NCBI RefSeq assembly: GCF_001421715.1 | Contig: NZ_LMKP01000003.1 | Location: forward strand, 62,001-126,000 | Reading direction: 5' to 3' | From: Sphingomonas sp. Leaf22 | Lineage (GTDB): Bacteria > Pseudomonadota > Alphaproteobacteria > Sphingomonadales > Sphingomonadaceae | Length of the DNA: 64,000 bases | Shown here: positions 7,388-16,033 of the stretch, piece by piece | How the letters are laid out: the number at the start of each line of letters is the position of its first letter | Position numbering within the stretch: position 1 is the stretch's first letter | Translations under genes and position numbers: made by a program | Notes under the pieces: generated by a model | Told to the model about the DNA's origin: nothing | The model's database searches: none | Seen by the model: only the letters and a program-made list of their open reading frames with translations

Positions 7388-7759
7388 ATGCGTCGTGTGT
7401 TTGTTCCTGCCGCTGCTGCCCTTCTCGTCGTCGCGGGTGCCGCGAACGCGCATCCCAAGCTCGTCTCCGCAACCCCCGCACCGAACGCGACGGTTGCCGC
7501 GCCCGCTCGCGTCACGCTGCGATTCAGCGAGAAGCTGATGCCGAAGTTCTCGGGCGCGGACCTGATGATGACAGGAATGAACGGCATGAAGCACGCGCCC
7601 ATGAAGGTCGCGAGCGCCGCCACGGTGGCGGCCGATGGCCGCACGCTGGTCATTGCGTCGAAGTCGCCGCTGGGTGCCGGCAACTATAGCGTCGCCTGGC
7701 ACGTCGTCTCGGCCGATACGCACCGGATCGCCGGAAACTACGCTTTCGCGGTGAAGTAA
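7388..7759 (+). CDS. copC: Copper resistance protein CopC
   Basis: CopC is a small periplasmic beta-barrel copper chaperone. The 123-residue product has a signal peptide ending ANA, and the mature protein starts with His (HPKLVSATP), the conserved N-terminal Cu(II) ligand of the family. The Met-rich MTGMNGMKHAPM segment corresponds to the Cu(I) site, and the end DTHRIAGNYAFAVK is typical. GGAGAG sits 6 bp before the ATG. It is followed by copD after one base, under the motif at 7328-7354. Confidence 0.95.
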   Translation: MRRVFVPAAAALLVVAGAANAHPKLVSATPAPNATVAAPARVTLRFSEKLMPKFSGADLMMTGMNGMKHAPMKVASAATVAADGRTLVIASKSPLGAGNYSVAWHVVSADTHRIAGNYAFAVK

Positions 7760-7760
7760 G

Positions 7761-8684
7761 GTGGGTGCCGACTGGCCGATGATCGGCGTCCGCTTTGCGC
7801 TCTACGGCGTGCTGGGCGGCCTGTTCGGCTTGTCGGCATTCAGCCTCTATGGTCTGCGCGCTGGCGAGCGTGTCAGTGCGCTCGCGCTCCGCCCTTGGCT
7901 GGTGGCGGGTGCGGTGCTCGGCCTCCTGCTCTCGGCCGTCGCGCTCGCGCTGCTCGCTGCTGCGATGATGGGAACGCCACCCTGGCCGGTCGATCGCGAT
8001 GCGATCGGGATGCTGCTCGATCAGCCGGGGATCGGAACGGCGTGGAAGCTGCGGGTGGCCGCGCTCGCCGTGGCGGCGCTGGCGGCGCTATTCACGGCTC
8101 GGCGCGGGCTTTGGCTGGTGGTGGTCGCGCTCGCCTCGGGCGCGTCGCTGGCGACGCTCGCCTGGACCGGGCATGGCGCGATGAATGAGGGAACGGTGGG
8201 CTGGGTGCATCTGGCCGCCGACATTCTCCACCTGGTCGCGGCGGGGGCCTGGACTGGTGCGCTGCTTGGATTGGTCTTGCTGGTGGCGCGGCCCGCGCGC
8301 CGGGTCGATGCCACGCACCTCGCGCTCTCGTACCGTGCTCTCCACGGGTTCGGCACGGTCGGGACGATCGTTGTCACCACGCTGGTCGTCACCGGCCTCA
8401 TCAACGCTTGGCTGCTGGTTGGCCCCGGCAACGTCCGGGCGCTAGGGACGACGCTCTATGGTCAGCTCCTACTCGCCAAGCTGGCGCTGTTCGCCCTCAT
8501 GCTGGGTCTTGCCGCGCTAAATCGCTTTCGCCTGATGCCGCGGTTCGAGGCGTCGATCGCCGCGAGCGATCATCGCGGCGCGCTTGGCGCGTTGCGCCGA
8601 AGCTTGGGTGCCGAGACGGGATGCATAATTGCTATTCTTGCGCTGGTAGCATGGCTTGGGACCCTTGAACCGCTCGCCCCCTAA
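7761..8684 (+). CDS. copD: Copper resistance inner-membrane protein CopD
   Basis: The 307-residue protein has about eight hydrophobic segments and the CopD features: a conserved HGAMNEG loop near residue 140 and HLAADILHLVAAGAWTGAL near 155. CopD works with periplasmic CopC, probably moving copper across the inner membrane. The start is GTG at 7761, directly after the copC stop; an in-frame ATG at 7779 is an alternative. A large palindrome begins right after its stop codon. Confidence 0.92.
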   Translation: MGADWPMIGVRFALYGVLGGLFGLSAFSLYGLRAGERVSALALRPWLVAGAVLGLLLSAVALALLAAAMMGTPPWPVDRDAIGMLLDQPGIGTAWKLRVAALAVAALAALFTARRGLWLVVVALASGASLATLAWTGHGAMNEGTVGWVHLAADILHLVAAGAWTGALLGLVLLVARPARRVDATHLALSYRALHGFGTVGTIVVTTLVVTGLINAWLLVGPGNVRALGTTLYGQLLLAKLALFALMLGLAALNRFRLMPRFEASIAASDHRGALGALRRSLGAETGCIIAILALVAWLGTLEPLAP

Positions 8685-8710
8685 GTGTCACAACCGAACG
8701 GTTGTGACAC
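8685..8710. terminator. 26-bp perfect palindrome after copD
   Basis: GTGTCACAACCG, AA, CGGTTGTGACAC: twelve perfect base pairs. It starts one base after the copD stop codon, so a hairpin ending the copCD transcript is the simplest reading. It lacks a T-run, and a protein-binding palindrome is an alternative. Confidence 0.5.
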
Positions 8711-9026
8711 CACGTGCCGGCGGCTTTCGACCATTCCAATCCTGAAAGCTGACTAGCAGGAAAGTCCCCACCTCATGCCATTTGGGACGGCTGAAGCCGT
8801 CCCGTTATTCGATCGTTTTCAAGAATGCTGGTCGAGGTCGGCACGCCGCAATGAGGAGTCACTCGCGCATAAAGTGGCGAGTCATATCGACTGGAGCCAA
8901 CATTGAGCACGCAAGCGGGAGATATCCGACCGTCGCAACCTTACCCGGAACACGTGATGATCGAGACCCTGATCGGGTCCGCCTGACAGGGCCGATGTGC
9001 CACCTCCGGTTGAATAGCGAGTCAGG
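8711..9026. other. Non-coding stretch between copper cluster and transposon genes
   Basis: No convincing gene is seen. It holds a hairpin at 8784-8803 and two GCGAGTCA direct repeats (8877 and 9017), the first forming an ACTCGC/GCGAGT inverted pair around 8863-8882. This is where a left end of the Tn7-like element would be expected, but nothing here matches the 11-bp repeat found near 22 kb. Confidence 0.5.
8784..8803. terminator. Hairpin in intergenic region
   Basis: An 8-bp perfect stem (GGGACGGC, loop TGAA, GCCGTCCC) is preceded by CATTT and followed by GTTATTCG. It could end transcription coming from either side. Confidence 0.5.
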
Positions 9027-10172
9027 TCAATTCGAACCGCCCGCCAGCGTCCTCAGCGCGACGAGAAGATCGTCGGGCAGGGTCGCGTCGGGTGCCGGGG
9101 GAAGCAGCGCACGACGATCCGCGTCGTGCTCGTCGAGCTGGACCGCGAGGAAGGCGTCCGCGTCCGCCGGATCGAGGCGGAGGCTGCGATCGGCGACCTT
9201 CGGCGCACGCGCGTCGTCCGGAACCGTCCGCCCGTACCACATGTCCAGACGGCCGAGGCGATCACCCACCGCCGGTTTCAGGTAACGCCCGAACCGCTTC
9301 GGGCTGGTCGACGGCTGCACCGGTGCCTTCACTCCGGCGGACGCCATCCGGGCCTGAAGCGCCACCCAGTGGTCGGCGTCCAGCCCCGCGACCAGCGCCA
9401 TGCGCGCCACGGCCTCGACCCACGGCAGTCCGTCGAAGAGGCCGGCGTCGATCCGGCGCAGCGCGTCCCCCGCCGCGGCCGCATAGCCGGCCCGACTGTC
9501 CGAGACGTCGCCGAGCGCCGCCCCCAGCAGCAGCTGGCTGCCACGGTCGAGCACGGCGAACAGCGTGTAGGGCGAATCGTCCGGACGCAGCAGCGAGCAC
9601 GCACCGCAGTCGAACTGGATCTCGTTGCCCAGCTGACCCTCGACCTCGCGGCGGCGGAGCTCGTCCTCGACCACGCGACGCAGCATGCTCGTACCGACCT
9701 TGCCCCCGCCCGCCTCCTCGAACGCCTGACCCAGGTCCATCGCCATCTGCCTCACGCTCCCGGTCGGCCACTTGCCGATCACCCGAGCCACGATCCGCTG
9801 GAGGGCAACCTCGCGGGGATCGGTGCGGCGGGATGACTTGGCGAAGGTTCCGAGCGAACTGAGCGACCTGGCTTCACGCCAGGCTTTGGCCATCTCGAAG
9901 AAGCGGTTCAGCGACACGCCGGCATCGGCCGCGGCCTGGGCGGGCGGGATGTCCCCCTCGCCGTCCTGCCATCGCGCGAGCGTCTTCAGGCGCTGCATCG
10001 CTTTGGCCCGGCGTTCCATCGACATCGCCGCCCACATGGCAACCTCGGCCGGGGGCGGCGGATCGCCGAGGAAGGGGATGAGCACCGTGTGGCCCGCATC
10101 GTCACCCGATTCGGCGGAGCCCGTCCCCGGTCCGGCCGAGCCGTCGTCATCGTCGCGCAGATCGTCATTCAT
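9027..10172 (-). CDS. Transposase-like protein, probably catalytically inactive
   Basis: The 381-residue protein is not a family I can name. It has an acidic N-terminus, a helix-turn-helix-like segment near residues 80-105 (QAAADAGVSLNRFFEMAK), and then a region resembling the RNase H fold of DDE transposases: an Asp in IQFDCG near residue 185, followed by PYTLFAVLDRGSQLLLG, the strand pattern that normally follows the first catalytic Asp. A later stretch (GLDADHWVALQARMASAGV) resembles the second-Asp region, but the final Glu motif is replaced by FGRYLKP. A regulator or structural partner of the tns proteins is possible. It is divergent from the other transposon genes. Confidence 0.5.
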   Translation of the reverse strand: MNDDLRDDDDGSAGPGTGSAESGDDAGHTVLIPFLGDPPPPAEVAMWAAMSMERRAKAMQRLKTLARWQDGEGDIPPAQAAADAGVSLNRFFEMAKAWREARSLSSLGTFAKSSRRTDPREVALQRIVARVIGKWPTGSVRQMAMDLGQAFEEAGGGKVGTSMLRRVVEDELRRREVEGQLGNEIQFDCGACSLLRPDDSPYTLFAVLDRGSQLLLGAALGDVSDSRAGYAAAAGDALRRIDAGLFDGLPWVEAVARMALVAGLDADHWVALQARMASAGVKAPVQPSTSPKRFGRYLKPAVGDRLGRLDMWYGRTVPDDARAPKVADRSLRLDPADADAFLAVQLDEHDADRRALLPPAPDATLPDDLLVALRTLAGGSN

Positions 10173-10209
10173 GACCGCGTTCTAGCCGCTCACGAGAGGT
10201 CGCGCCACC

Positions 10210-10320
10210 TTTCTGCACATTTTTCGACTTTCGGCAGACGTTTTTGCACAAGTACCGATTGACACTCCTGGACGGCCCACCTAGTTGGCGGCCTCCACCC
10301 AGTCGAGGATTGTGCAAAAA
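10210..10320. promoter_or_regulatory. Three TTTYTGCACA sites in divergent intergenic region
   Basis: TTTCTGCACA at 10210-10219 and TTTTTGCACA at 10241-10250 are direct repeats 31 bp apart (about three helical turns). A third perfect copy is inverted at 10311-10320. They fill the gap between two divergent genes, so operators for a regulator or binding sites for a transposition protein are plausible. The third copy touches the first possible start of the rightward gene. Confidence 0.5.
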
Positions 10321-11111
10321 TGATTCGCCATCTCCAGAAAGAAGCCGACGTCGCCCGAGCCTCAACGTGGCGTCGGCGCCGACGCATTCAAGAGTCGGCG
10401 ACCCGCCTGCCGTCGCACAAGCCAGGTCCGGTCGATTGGAACGATGTCGTTCGCCCCGTCCCTGAAGCGGTAGACCCGATGCCGCGAAGGCTTCCCGCGA
10501 AGAAGTCGCCCGCGAAGAAGTTGCTTGAGACCGTACCCGCCGCGGTCGCGGAGAACGTCCCCGTCATCCTGAAGCTCATCGAGCGCATTCCGTCCGGCAC
10601 CGACCCGCTGCGCGACGTGGCGATCTTCAACATCCTCACCGGAATGGGCGGGAAGCCATCCGGGCCGATGACCGCGATGCTCGTCGGAGATCTCGCGGAA
10701 CGCATCGCCAACGGTTCGATCCGCCTGGATCGCGGGGACGGCCACCGTCGGCGCAGGACAGGCGGATGGGAGGCTCCGCACCATTTCGAGGAGATGAAGA
10801 CATATGTGATCGATCGCGTCCGCGAGGCGCGCCTAGAAGAACTGAACATCTGCGCCGCCAAGCCGTACGAGATGGTTTGCCTCCTGGCGCAGGCAATGCG
10901 CGTGCCGAACACCCTCCGCGACAACGATCGATATATCGACGCCGTGTGGACGGCGGGGCATGACGCGGTGTTGGGCCGCCGCCCGACCGCCCGCAGGCTC
11001 ATGACAGTGCGCGAGGCGCTTTATCTCCGCGAAGTCACGCGGGCGCGACGCCGGTGGAACCGCGGCGTGAGTGGCCCGGTCCGCACGGCAGGTTCCCCAA
11101 CGGAAACCTGA
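10320..11111 (+). CDS. Hypothetical protein, transposon-associated
   Basis: The 263-residue product is not recognised. It has a basic N-terminus (RRRRRIQ), an Ala/Lys stretch (PAKKSPAKKLLETV), a predicted helical middle and a basic C-terminus (REVTRARRRWNRG), which suggests nucleic acid binding. The first ATG at 10320 overlaps a TGTGCAAAAA site and has no clear ribosome-binding site; ATG at 10479 is a possible true start, which would give 210 residues. It precedes the tnsA-B-C-tniQ genes on the same strand. Confidence 0.45.
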   Translation: MIRHLQKEADVARASTWRRRRRIQESATRLPSHKPGPVDWNDVVRPVPEAVDPMPRRLPAKKSPAKKLLETVPAAVAENVPVILKLIERIPSGTDPLRDVAIFNILTGMGGKPSGPMTAMLVGDLAERIANGSIRLDRGDGHRRRRTGGWEAPHHFEEMKTYVIDRVREARLEELNICAAKPYEMVCLLAQAMRVPNTLRDNDRYIDAVWTAGHDAVLGRRPTARRLMTVREALYLREVTRARRRWNRGVSGPVRTAGSPTET

Positions 11112-11224
11112 GCGAACGCCACCGCTCCGCCCGCCTGCAATCGACCTTCCGCGCCGAGCACGAGATCGATCGCCCAGCCCAGCCAAGCGCGGTCCAGCCC
11201 AGCCCAACCCGAAGGAACACGACC

Positions 11225-11497
11225 ATGAAGACCATCCGCATGTCCGCTTCGACCGAGAACCGCAACGCCCGCAAGGCGATCACCGCCCTCGGTGGCAACC
11301 GTGGCCGGGGGGTGAGGATCCCCCAGGAAATGCAGATCGTGAGCGGCCGGCGCCTGCGTCGCGCAAACCGGTCGGGGAAAGCGCATATCGGCACCTTCAT
11401 GCTCGAGGACGATGGCACGCTCCGTCACCTGCCCGTCAACCTGAAGGTCGACGTAGACCCGTACACCCGCCTGATCACAGCCTGGTACGTCGGCTGA
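11225..11497 (+). CDS. Small basic hypothetical protein, transposon-associated
   Basis: The 90-residue product is rich in Arg and Asn in its first half (STENRNARKAITALGGNRG) and ends in a short beta-rich segment (LKVDVDPYTRLITAWYVG). No family is recognised. The ATG at 11225 has GAAGGA 7-8 bp upstream, which decides against the longer open frame beginning at 11054. It lies about 150 bp upstream of tnsA in the same direction and may be translated from the same transcript. Confidence 0.5.
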   Translation: MKTIRMSASTENRNARKAITALGGNRGRGVRIPQEMQIVSGRRLRRANRSGKAHIGTFMLEDDGTLRHLPVNLKVDVDPYTRLITAWYVG

Positions 11498-11648
11498 TCC
11501 GCTCGGGCCGCACCAGACGGGGCGGCCCGGCATCCTGGATAAGGATGTCGCACCCTCGGGACCTGCGTTCCCCGCGCCATACCTCCCTGCGGACGGCCGC
11601 CGCCGCAGACACCCACCGCCGCACACCCCCGCCAAGACGGAGAACGCA

Positions 11649-12461
11649 GTGCCACACCAGTCCGAGGTCTTCCCGAAGACGTTCCCCGATGAGGACGAGG
11701 GCGGCCGTCGTCTCACGTTCGTCGAGCACGGCTCCGACGCGGCGGCGGCGGCACGGATCGGCGCGCGCATCTACGTGGCGGACGACGGCGGCCCGATCCG
11801 CACAATCATGGGCGACGCCCACCGCCACTACACCGGGGAAGAGCATTCGGCGAAGACCGGGCTCTCCAACCCCTACGAAGGCGGCACGGAGCACGCCCTC
11901 ATCGTCGACAGTGAACTGCGTCCTTCGGTCCTGGACTACCGGACGCAAGGGGCGCGCCTCCGCTACCCATATGGCGGCGGGCGGGCCGAGTGGATCATTG
12001 ACCACCTGCGCCACGTGCGCGGTCCGGGTGGAGACCATGTGGAGGCAATCGAGTGCAAGCCCGACGTCTCCTACCTCGCCGACCCCGAGGAACGCGCCAA
12101 GCTGGAGGCCGCATTCCGCGTCGCCGCCGCGATCGGCTGGCGTCCGCGCGTCATGTACGAACGCCAGATCCGGGGCGGCGGCGAGCGGCAGATCAACTTC
12201 GGCCACATCTACGCCCATCAGACCGCGACAGTGCCCGGAGACCGCCTCGACGCCTTCGAGGAATTGGTCCTGCGCACCCCGGACACGACCTTCCGCGAGC
12301 TGCGCGAGGCGCTCGACCCGGATCGTCGTCGAGGGACGGCGATGGCGCACGCCCTGATCTGCCGCGGCCGCGTAGACGTCGACCTCGACCTCCACCTCCA
12401 TGGCAAATCGCGCGTGCGGCTGCTGCCCGAACCCGCCTTCACCTCCCTGATCCGCTTCTGA
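11649..12461 (+). CDS. tnsA: TnsA-like endonuclease
   Basis: In Tn7-like elements TnsA cuts the non-transferred strand at the element ends, letting it move by cut-and-paste. The 270-residue product has the restriction-endonuclease-like active site in the right order: Glu81 (GTEHAL), Asp118 (WIIDHL) and Glu135-x-Lys137 (AIECKP). The Asp-to-Glu/Lys spacing is close to that of Tn7 TnsA (Asp114, Gln130, Lys132). The start is GTG at 11649, preceded by GGAGAA. It is followed after 8 bp by the TnsB-like gene. Overall identity to Tn7 TnsA looks low; the call rests on motif, size and gene order. Confidence 0.85.
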   Translation: MPHQSEVFPKTFPDEDEGGRRLTFVEHGSDAAAAARIGARIYVADDGGPIRTIMGDAHRHYTGEEHSAKTGLSNPYEGGTEHALIVDSELRPSVLDYRTQGARLRYPYGGGRAEWIIDHLRHVRGPGGDHVEAIECKPDVSYLADPEERAKLEAAFRVAAAIGWRPRVMYERQIRGGGERQINFGHIYAHQTATVPGDRLDAFEELVLRTPDTTFRELREALDPDRRRGTAMAHALICRGRVDVDLDLHLHGKSRVRLLPEPAFTSLIRF

Positions 12462-12469
12462 GGCCCGCT

Positions 12470-14794
12470 GTGAGCACTCTGACCAGGATGATCGGCTCGC
12501 TGTTCGTCGCGGATGGGCGCGAGTGCGTCTATCGCGGTTCCGCGATCAACGGCCGACACATGGTCGGGGACGGCGCGGGCTGGATGTTCGAGATGCCCGA
12601 TCCGGTCACCGGCATGCCGATGTGGCCGACGACGGCCCAGTTCATCGACGCCATGGCGACCAAGCGCCTCGTCCTGCGCTCGGACCCGCTCCAGAGCGCC
12701 GTGCGCAACCGTGCCCGGCGCAAGGAGATGACGCGGGAAGATCTCGTCAAGGCACAGACGAAGGACGGTTCGAAGAGGCTGCGCGACCGTTGGTTCACGC
12801 TTCGCGAGGACGCCATCAAGAAGTGGCACGCGGGCGACGGATGCGCTCTCAGCAAACGCGGCATCGATGCCTGGTTCGAGGACAATTACGACGTCGCGGC
12901 GCTGAAGGCGGAATATGGCCGCCTGCCCAGCGACACGACCTTTCGCACCTGGGTTCGCACCCGCGGCCTTCCGAACGACTACCGGCCCGCCGACTTCGCG
13001 TCGGAGAGCGGGCTTGGTCCGCGTCGCCGCAAGATCGACCCCGTCGTCCTCGCGATCATCAGACACTGGGCGCTGAGCTTTCACTCCAAGCCCAAGCAGT
13101 TCGTCAACACCTACTTCCGCAAGGCCAAGGACGACGTCGAGCGCTACGTGCTCGGCAAACCGCTGGAGATGTTCCAGTTCCAGGAGGCGCTCGCCAAGCC
13201 GGCGAAGAAGAAGAAGATGTGCACGCGGCGCATCTTCACCAACGAGGTCGGGAAGGCGAAGAGCGCCAAGGGTCTGGGCATCGCCTACAACCAGGCGGCG
13301 GCTCGACAGCGGTACGGCGGCGGTGGTGTGGCCCAGGAGCCGACGCGCTTCCTGGAATACGTCCAGATCGACGACACCCCGTTCCCGATGGTCTTCGTCA
13401 TCGATGCGGTGCGCCGCTTTCCCGTGGGCGTTCCGACCGTCACCATCGCGCTCGACGTCTTCACGCGGGCGATCGTCGGATGGGACATCTCGTTCGATCC
13501 GCCCGGCCACGCGACGTACATGCGGACGCTGCTCAGCATCGCCACCCCGAAGCGGATTCCCGAGGGGTTCGAAACCTTTCCGGACCTGGCCGAAGTAGGC
13601 GGCAAGATCGTCGGTCACGCCGTCCTCGACCACGCAAAGCACCAGACCGCGCGTTCTGCCCAGGATGCGGGCGGCGACATCGGCCAGGCGGTCAGGGCCG
13701 CCGGCAGCAAGGAGCCGACCCACAAGCCGCACGTCGAAAGTTGCATCGGCACGCTCGAGAACATCCTGCGCGAGATGCTTCCGGGTGGCACCTGGGACAT
13801 TCCGCTGATGCGGGAGTTCGATTACGATCCGTCAAAGCAGGCGATCGTGACAATCGAGCAGTTCCGGTCGATCTTCGCCATGGTCGTGGCGAAATACCAC
13901 ACCCACGATCACTCGGGTCATGGCGAGCGCCCGCCGCTCGACGTCTGGACTGAGCAGCGCAACGCCCACGGGCTCGACTGGGTCTACGACATCGATCAGT
14001 TCGAGCGCGCCATCGGCAACGTCTACTACCCCAGCTTCCGCGGCGCGGGCGCGGTGATCGAGGGCCTGAGCTACGGCGGCGACGACACCGACGAGCGCTA
14101 CCCGTATTCCAACGTCGAGATCCTGCACCATCTGGCACTAGCCCGGGGTACGTCGTCGCAGACCAAGAAGCCGACCTACAAGAACGTCAAGATCAAGGTC
14201 GACCCGAACGACATCGGTCGCGCATGGCTTTTCGACGAGCATCTGGTCACCTACGTCCCGATCCCCTGCACGATGCGCCGTTACTCCGATGGACTGCCGC
14301 TCTGGCTGCATCTGAAGATCAAGGCCTTCGCCAAGGCGCGCGGCCTCGCGTTCGCCGAGGAGAACGACATGCTCTCCGTGCGCGAGAGGTTCGTCAAGGA
14401 GGTCGATGCCGTCCTTCCAGCCGCCGGGGTGGCCGATCGCCACGCGGCCGCCCGGCTCGCCGATTCCACCGAGGGACGCGCCTATCTGGGCGATTCCGTC
14501 GAGGTGCTGCGCGTCGCCGGATCGGTTTCGGGGATGGAGAGCAGGATCATGCACGACCTGCGGACCAACACCCGCGGCGACGCCACCCGGATCGCGCCGC
14601 GCTCGTCGAACCGTGGTGGCGCCAACGCTGGCGGAAAGCGCGATCGGCGCGGGACCCCGGCACCCAACCAGGACCAACCCGAGACCACCCCGGCCCAGCA
14701 GGAGAGGCAGGACCGGGAGGACGCCGCCTACCTCGCCCGCAGGCTGGACCCGGGCGGGTCGGACGCCGGCCACCAGTGGCAGGGCTACAAGTGA
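12470..14794 (+). CDS. tnsB: TnsB-like DDE transposase
   Basis: This is the transposase that binds element ends and joins them to target DNA. The 774-residue protein has an N-terminal DNA-binding region, then an RNase H-fold integrase core with Asp301 (VQIDDTPF), Asp387 (AVLDHAKHQ) and Glu423 (HVESCIGTLEN). The last two have the classic 35-residue spacing. A Mu-type C-terminal barrel follows, then a charged, disordered tail (about residues 700-774) that in related proteins contacts the TnsC ATPase. GTG at 12470 is chosen as the start, 8 bp after the tnsA stop; ATG at 12488 is an alternative. Confidence 0.92.
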   Translation: MSTLTRMIGSLFVADGRECVYRGSAINGRHMVGDGAGWMFEMPDPVTGMPMWPTTAQFIDAMATKRLVLRSDPLQSAVRNRARRKEMTREDLVKAQTKDGSKRLRDRWFTLREDAIKKWHAGDGCALSKRGIDAWFEDNYDVAALKAEYGRLPSDTTFRTWVRTRGLPNDYRPADFASESGLGPRRRKIDPVVLAIIRHWALSFHSKPKQFVNTYFRKAKDDVERYVLGKPLEMFQFQEALAKPAKKKKMCTRRIFTNEVGKAKSAKGLGIAYNQAAARQRYGGGGVAQEPTRFLEYVQIDDTPFPMVFVIDAVRRFPVGVPTVTIALDVFTRAIVGWDISFDPPGHATYMRTLLSIATPKRIPEGFETFPDLAEVGGKIVGHAVLDHAKHQTARSAQDAGGDIGQAVRAAGSKEPTHKPHVESCIGTLENILREMLPGGTWDIPLMREFDYDPSKQAIVTIEQFRSIFAMVVAKYHTHDHSGHGERPPLDVWTEQRNAHGLDWVYDIDQFERAIGNVYYPSFRGAGAVIEGLSYGGDDTDERYPYSNVEILHHLALARGTSSQTKKPTYKNVKIKVDPNDIGRAWLFDEHLVTYVPIPCTMRRYSDGLPLWLHLKIKAFAKARGLAFAEENDMLSVRERFVKEVDAVLPAAGVADRHAAARLADSTEGRAYLGDSVEVLRVAGSVSGMESRIMHDLRTNTRGDATRIAPRSSNRGGANAGGKRDRRGTPAPNQDQPETTPAQQERQDREDAAYLARRLDPGGSDAGHQWQGYK

Positions 14795-14820
14795 ACGACA
14801 ACGTGAAGGGAAGGACGACG

Positions 14821-16029
14821 ATGACCGACGCCTCGAAGAAGAGTCAATCCGCATCCGACGCAGCCCTGCCGGACGCAGCACCCCCGCCGCCCCGTCGACG
14901 CACCCGCTCCAACACAATGCCATCAAAACATGGCACTAGGAGTCGCGCGTCGAGTGCCGGGGTCATGCGGTGCGTAGAGCCGGACGAGAATGCCGTCGAC
15001 GATTGCGTCACCGGCGAAGAGCCGACGCCGAACATGTCGTCGGATCTCACCTCCGTGTCGACGGAAGCGGCGCCGGCGCAACCGGCCTTGCCCGCGACTC
15101 CTGCGGTCCCGGTAACCGCTCCATCATCCCTGGCCCAGATCGCAGGAGAGGGCATGGCGGCGTTCGAGAACATCGTCCTGCCGACGCCGGCACAGGTCGA
15201 GTGCATCCGCCAGATGGACACGCTGCGCATCATGGGCCTGTCGCAGCCCGCCGGCCAGCAGCGCCGTGCGTTCCGCTACCTGAACCAGTCCGGCTCGGGG
15301 AAGAGCACGTGCGCCAAGCTGCTCAAGCGGCACGTCGAAGGCCAGCCTGGCAGGGATCCGCGGAAGAAGCCGATTCTCCACGTGACGCTGTCGACCACGG
15401 GAACGCCGAAAAGCCTGGCCACGTCGATCCTCAACGAGGTCGGTGACGGCTACTCCACCCGCGGCGAGGCGGAACTGCTGCTCGAGCGCGTCAAGACCGC
15501 GCTCAACGAGCTCGAGGTCGAGCTCCTCGTCATCGACGAGCTGAACCACTTCAAGCAGAAGCACCTCGCCGAGGACGCCGCGAACACCATCAAGAACATC
15601 CTGACCATGGGATGGGTGCCGATCGTCCTGATGGGCACGACGGACGCGCAGACGCTCTTCACCCGCAACCGTGAGCTCAAGAACCGTTGCCTCCCGCAGG
15701 TCGTCCTGCAGCCGTTCGTCCACACCGACGCGGGCAGTCGCGAGGTATGGACGCAGTTCCTCCACCAGATCGACCTGGAGCTGGTCGGTCGGGGTGTCAT
15801 GAAGGAACTGTCCGGGCTGGGTGAGCCCACGCTGGCGAAGGACCTCTGCGAGGCGAGCAACGGCCTGATCGGCGAGTTCCACAACATCGTCCTAGCCGCG
15901 CTCGAGGCGACGCTGCTCGCGGGGGAGCGGTTCATCGGCCATGCCCGCCTCATGGCCGCCATCGACGCCTGGTGCATCCAGGACGGCACCATCGACCACA
16001 ACCCGCTCCGCCTGCGCGTGGGCGGCTGA
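14821..16029 (+). CDS. tnsC: TnsC/TniB-like AAA+ ATPase
   Basis: TnsC-type ATPases link target recognition to the transposase. The 402-residue product has a disordered Pro/Ala-rich N-terminus of about 110 residues, then an AAA+ domain with Walker A NQSGSGKST (Lys161), Walker B LLVIDELNHF (Asp239, Glu240) and a sensor region ending in VLMGTTDA. The first Gly of the usual P-loop is Asn, an unusual but probably tolerated change. ATG at 14821 is 26 bp after the tnsB stop and follows GGAAGGACGACG. The next gene starts 4 bp after its stop. Confidence 0.9.
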   Translation: MTDASKKSQSASDAALPDAAPPPPRRRTRSNTMPSKHGTRSRASSAGVMRCVEPDENAVDDCVTGEEPTPNMSSDLTSVSTEAAPAQPALPATPAVPVTAPSSLAQIAGEGMAAFENIVLPTPAQVECIRQMDTLRIMGLSQPAGQQRRAFRYLNQSGSGKSTCAKLLKRHVEGQPGRDPRKKPILHVTLSTTGTPKSLATSILNEVGDGYSTRGEAELLLERVKTALNELEVELLVIDELNHFKQKHLAEDAANTIKNILTMGWVPIVLMGTTDAQTLFTRNRELKNRCLPQVVLQPFVHTDAGSREVWTQFLHQIDLELVGRGVMKELSGLGEPTLAKDLCEASNGLIGEFHNIVLAALEATLLAGERFIGHARLMAAIDAWCIQDGTIDHNPLRLRVGG

Positions 16030-16033
16030 CGCG

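Noticed and set aside
8685..8710. The TGTCACAACC palindrome as the left end of the Tn7-like element
   Set aside because: It begins with TGT but does not match the CTAAGTAGCAA repeats of the other end, has no second copy at 22-bp pitch, and its position right after copD suits a terminator.
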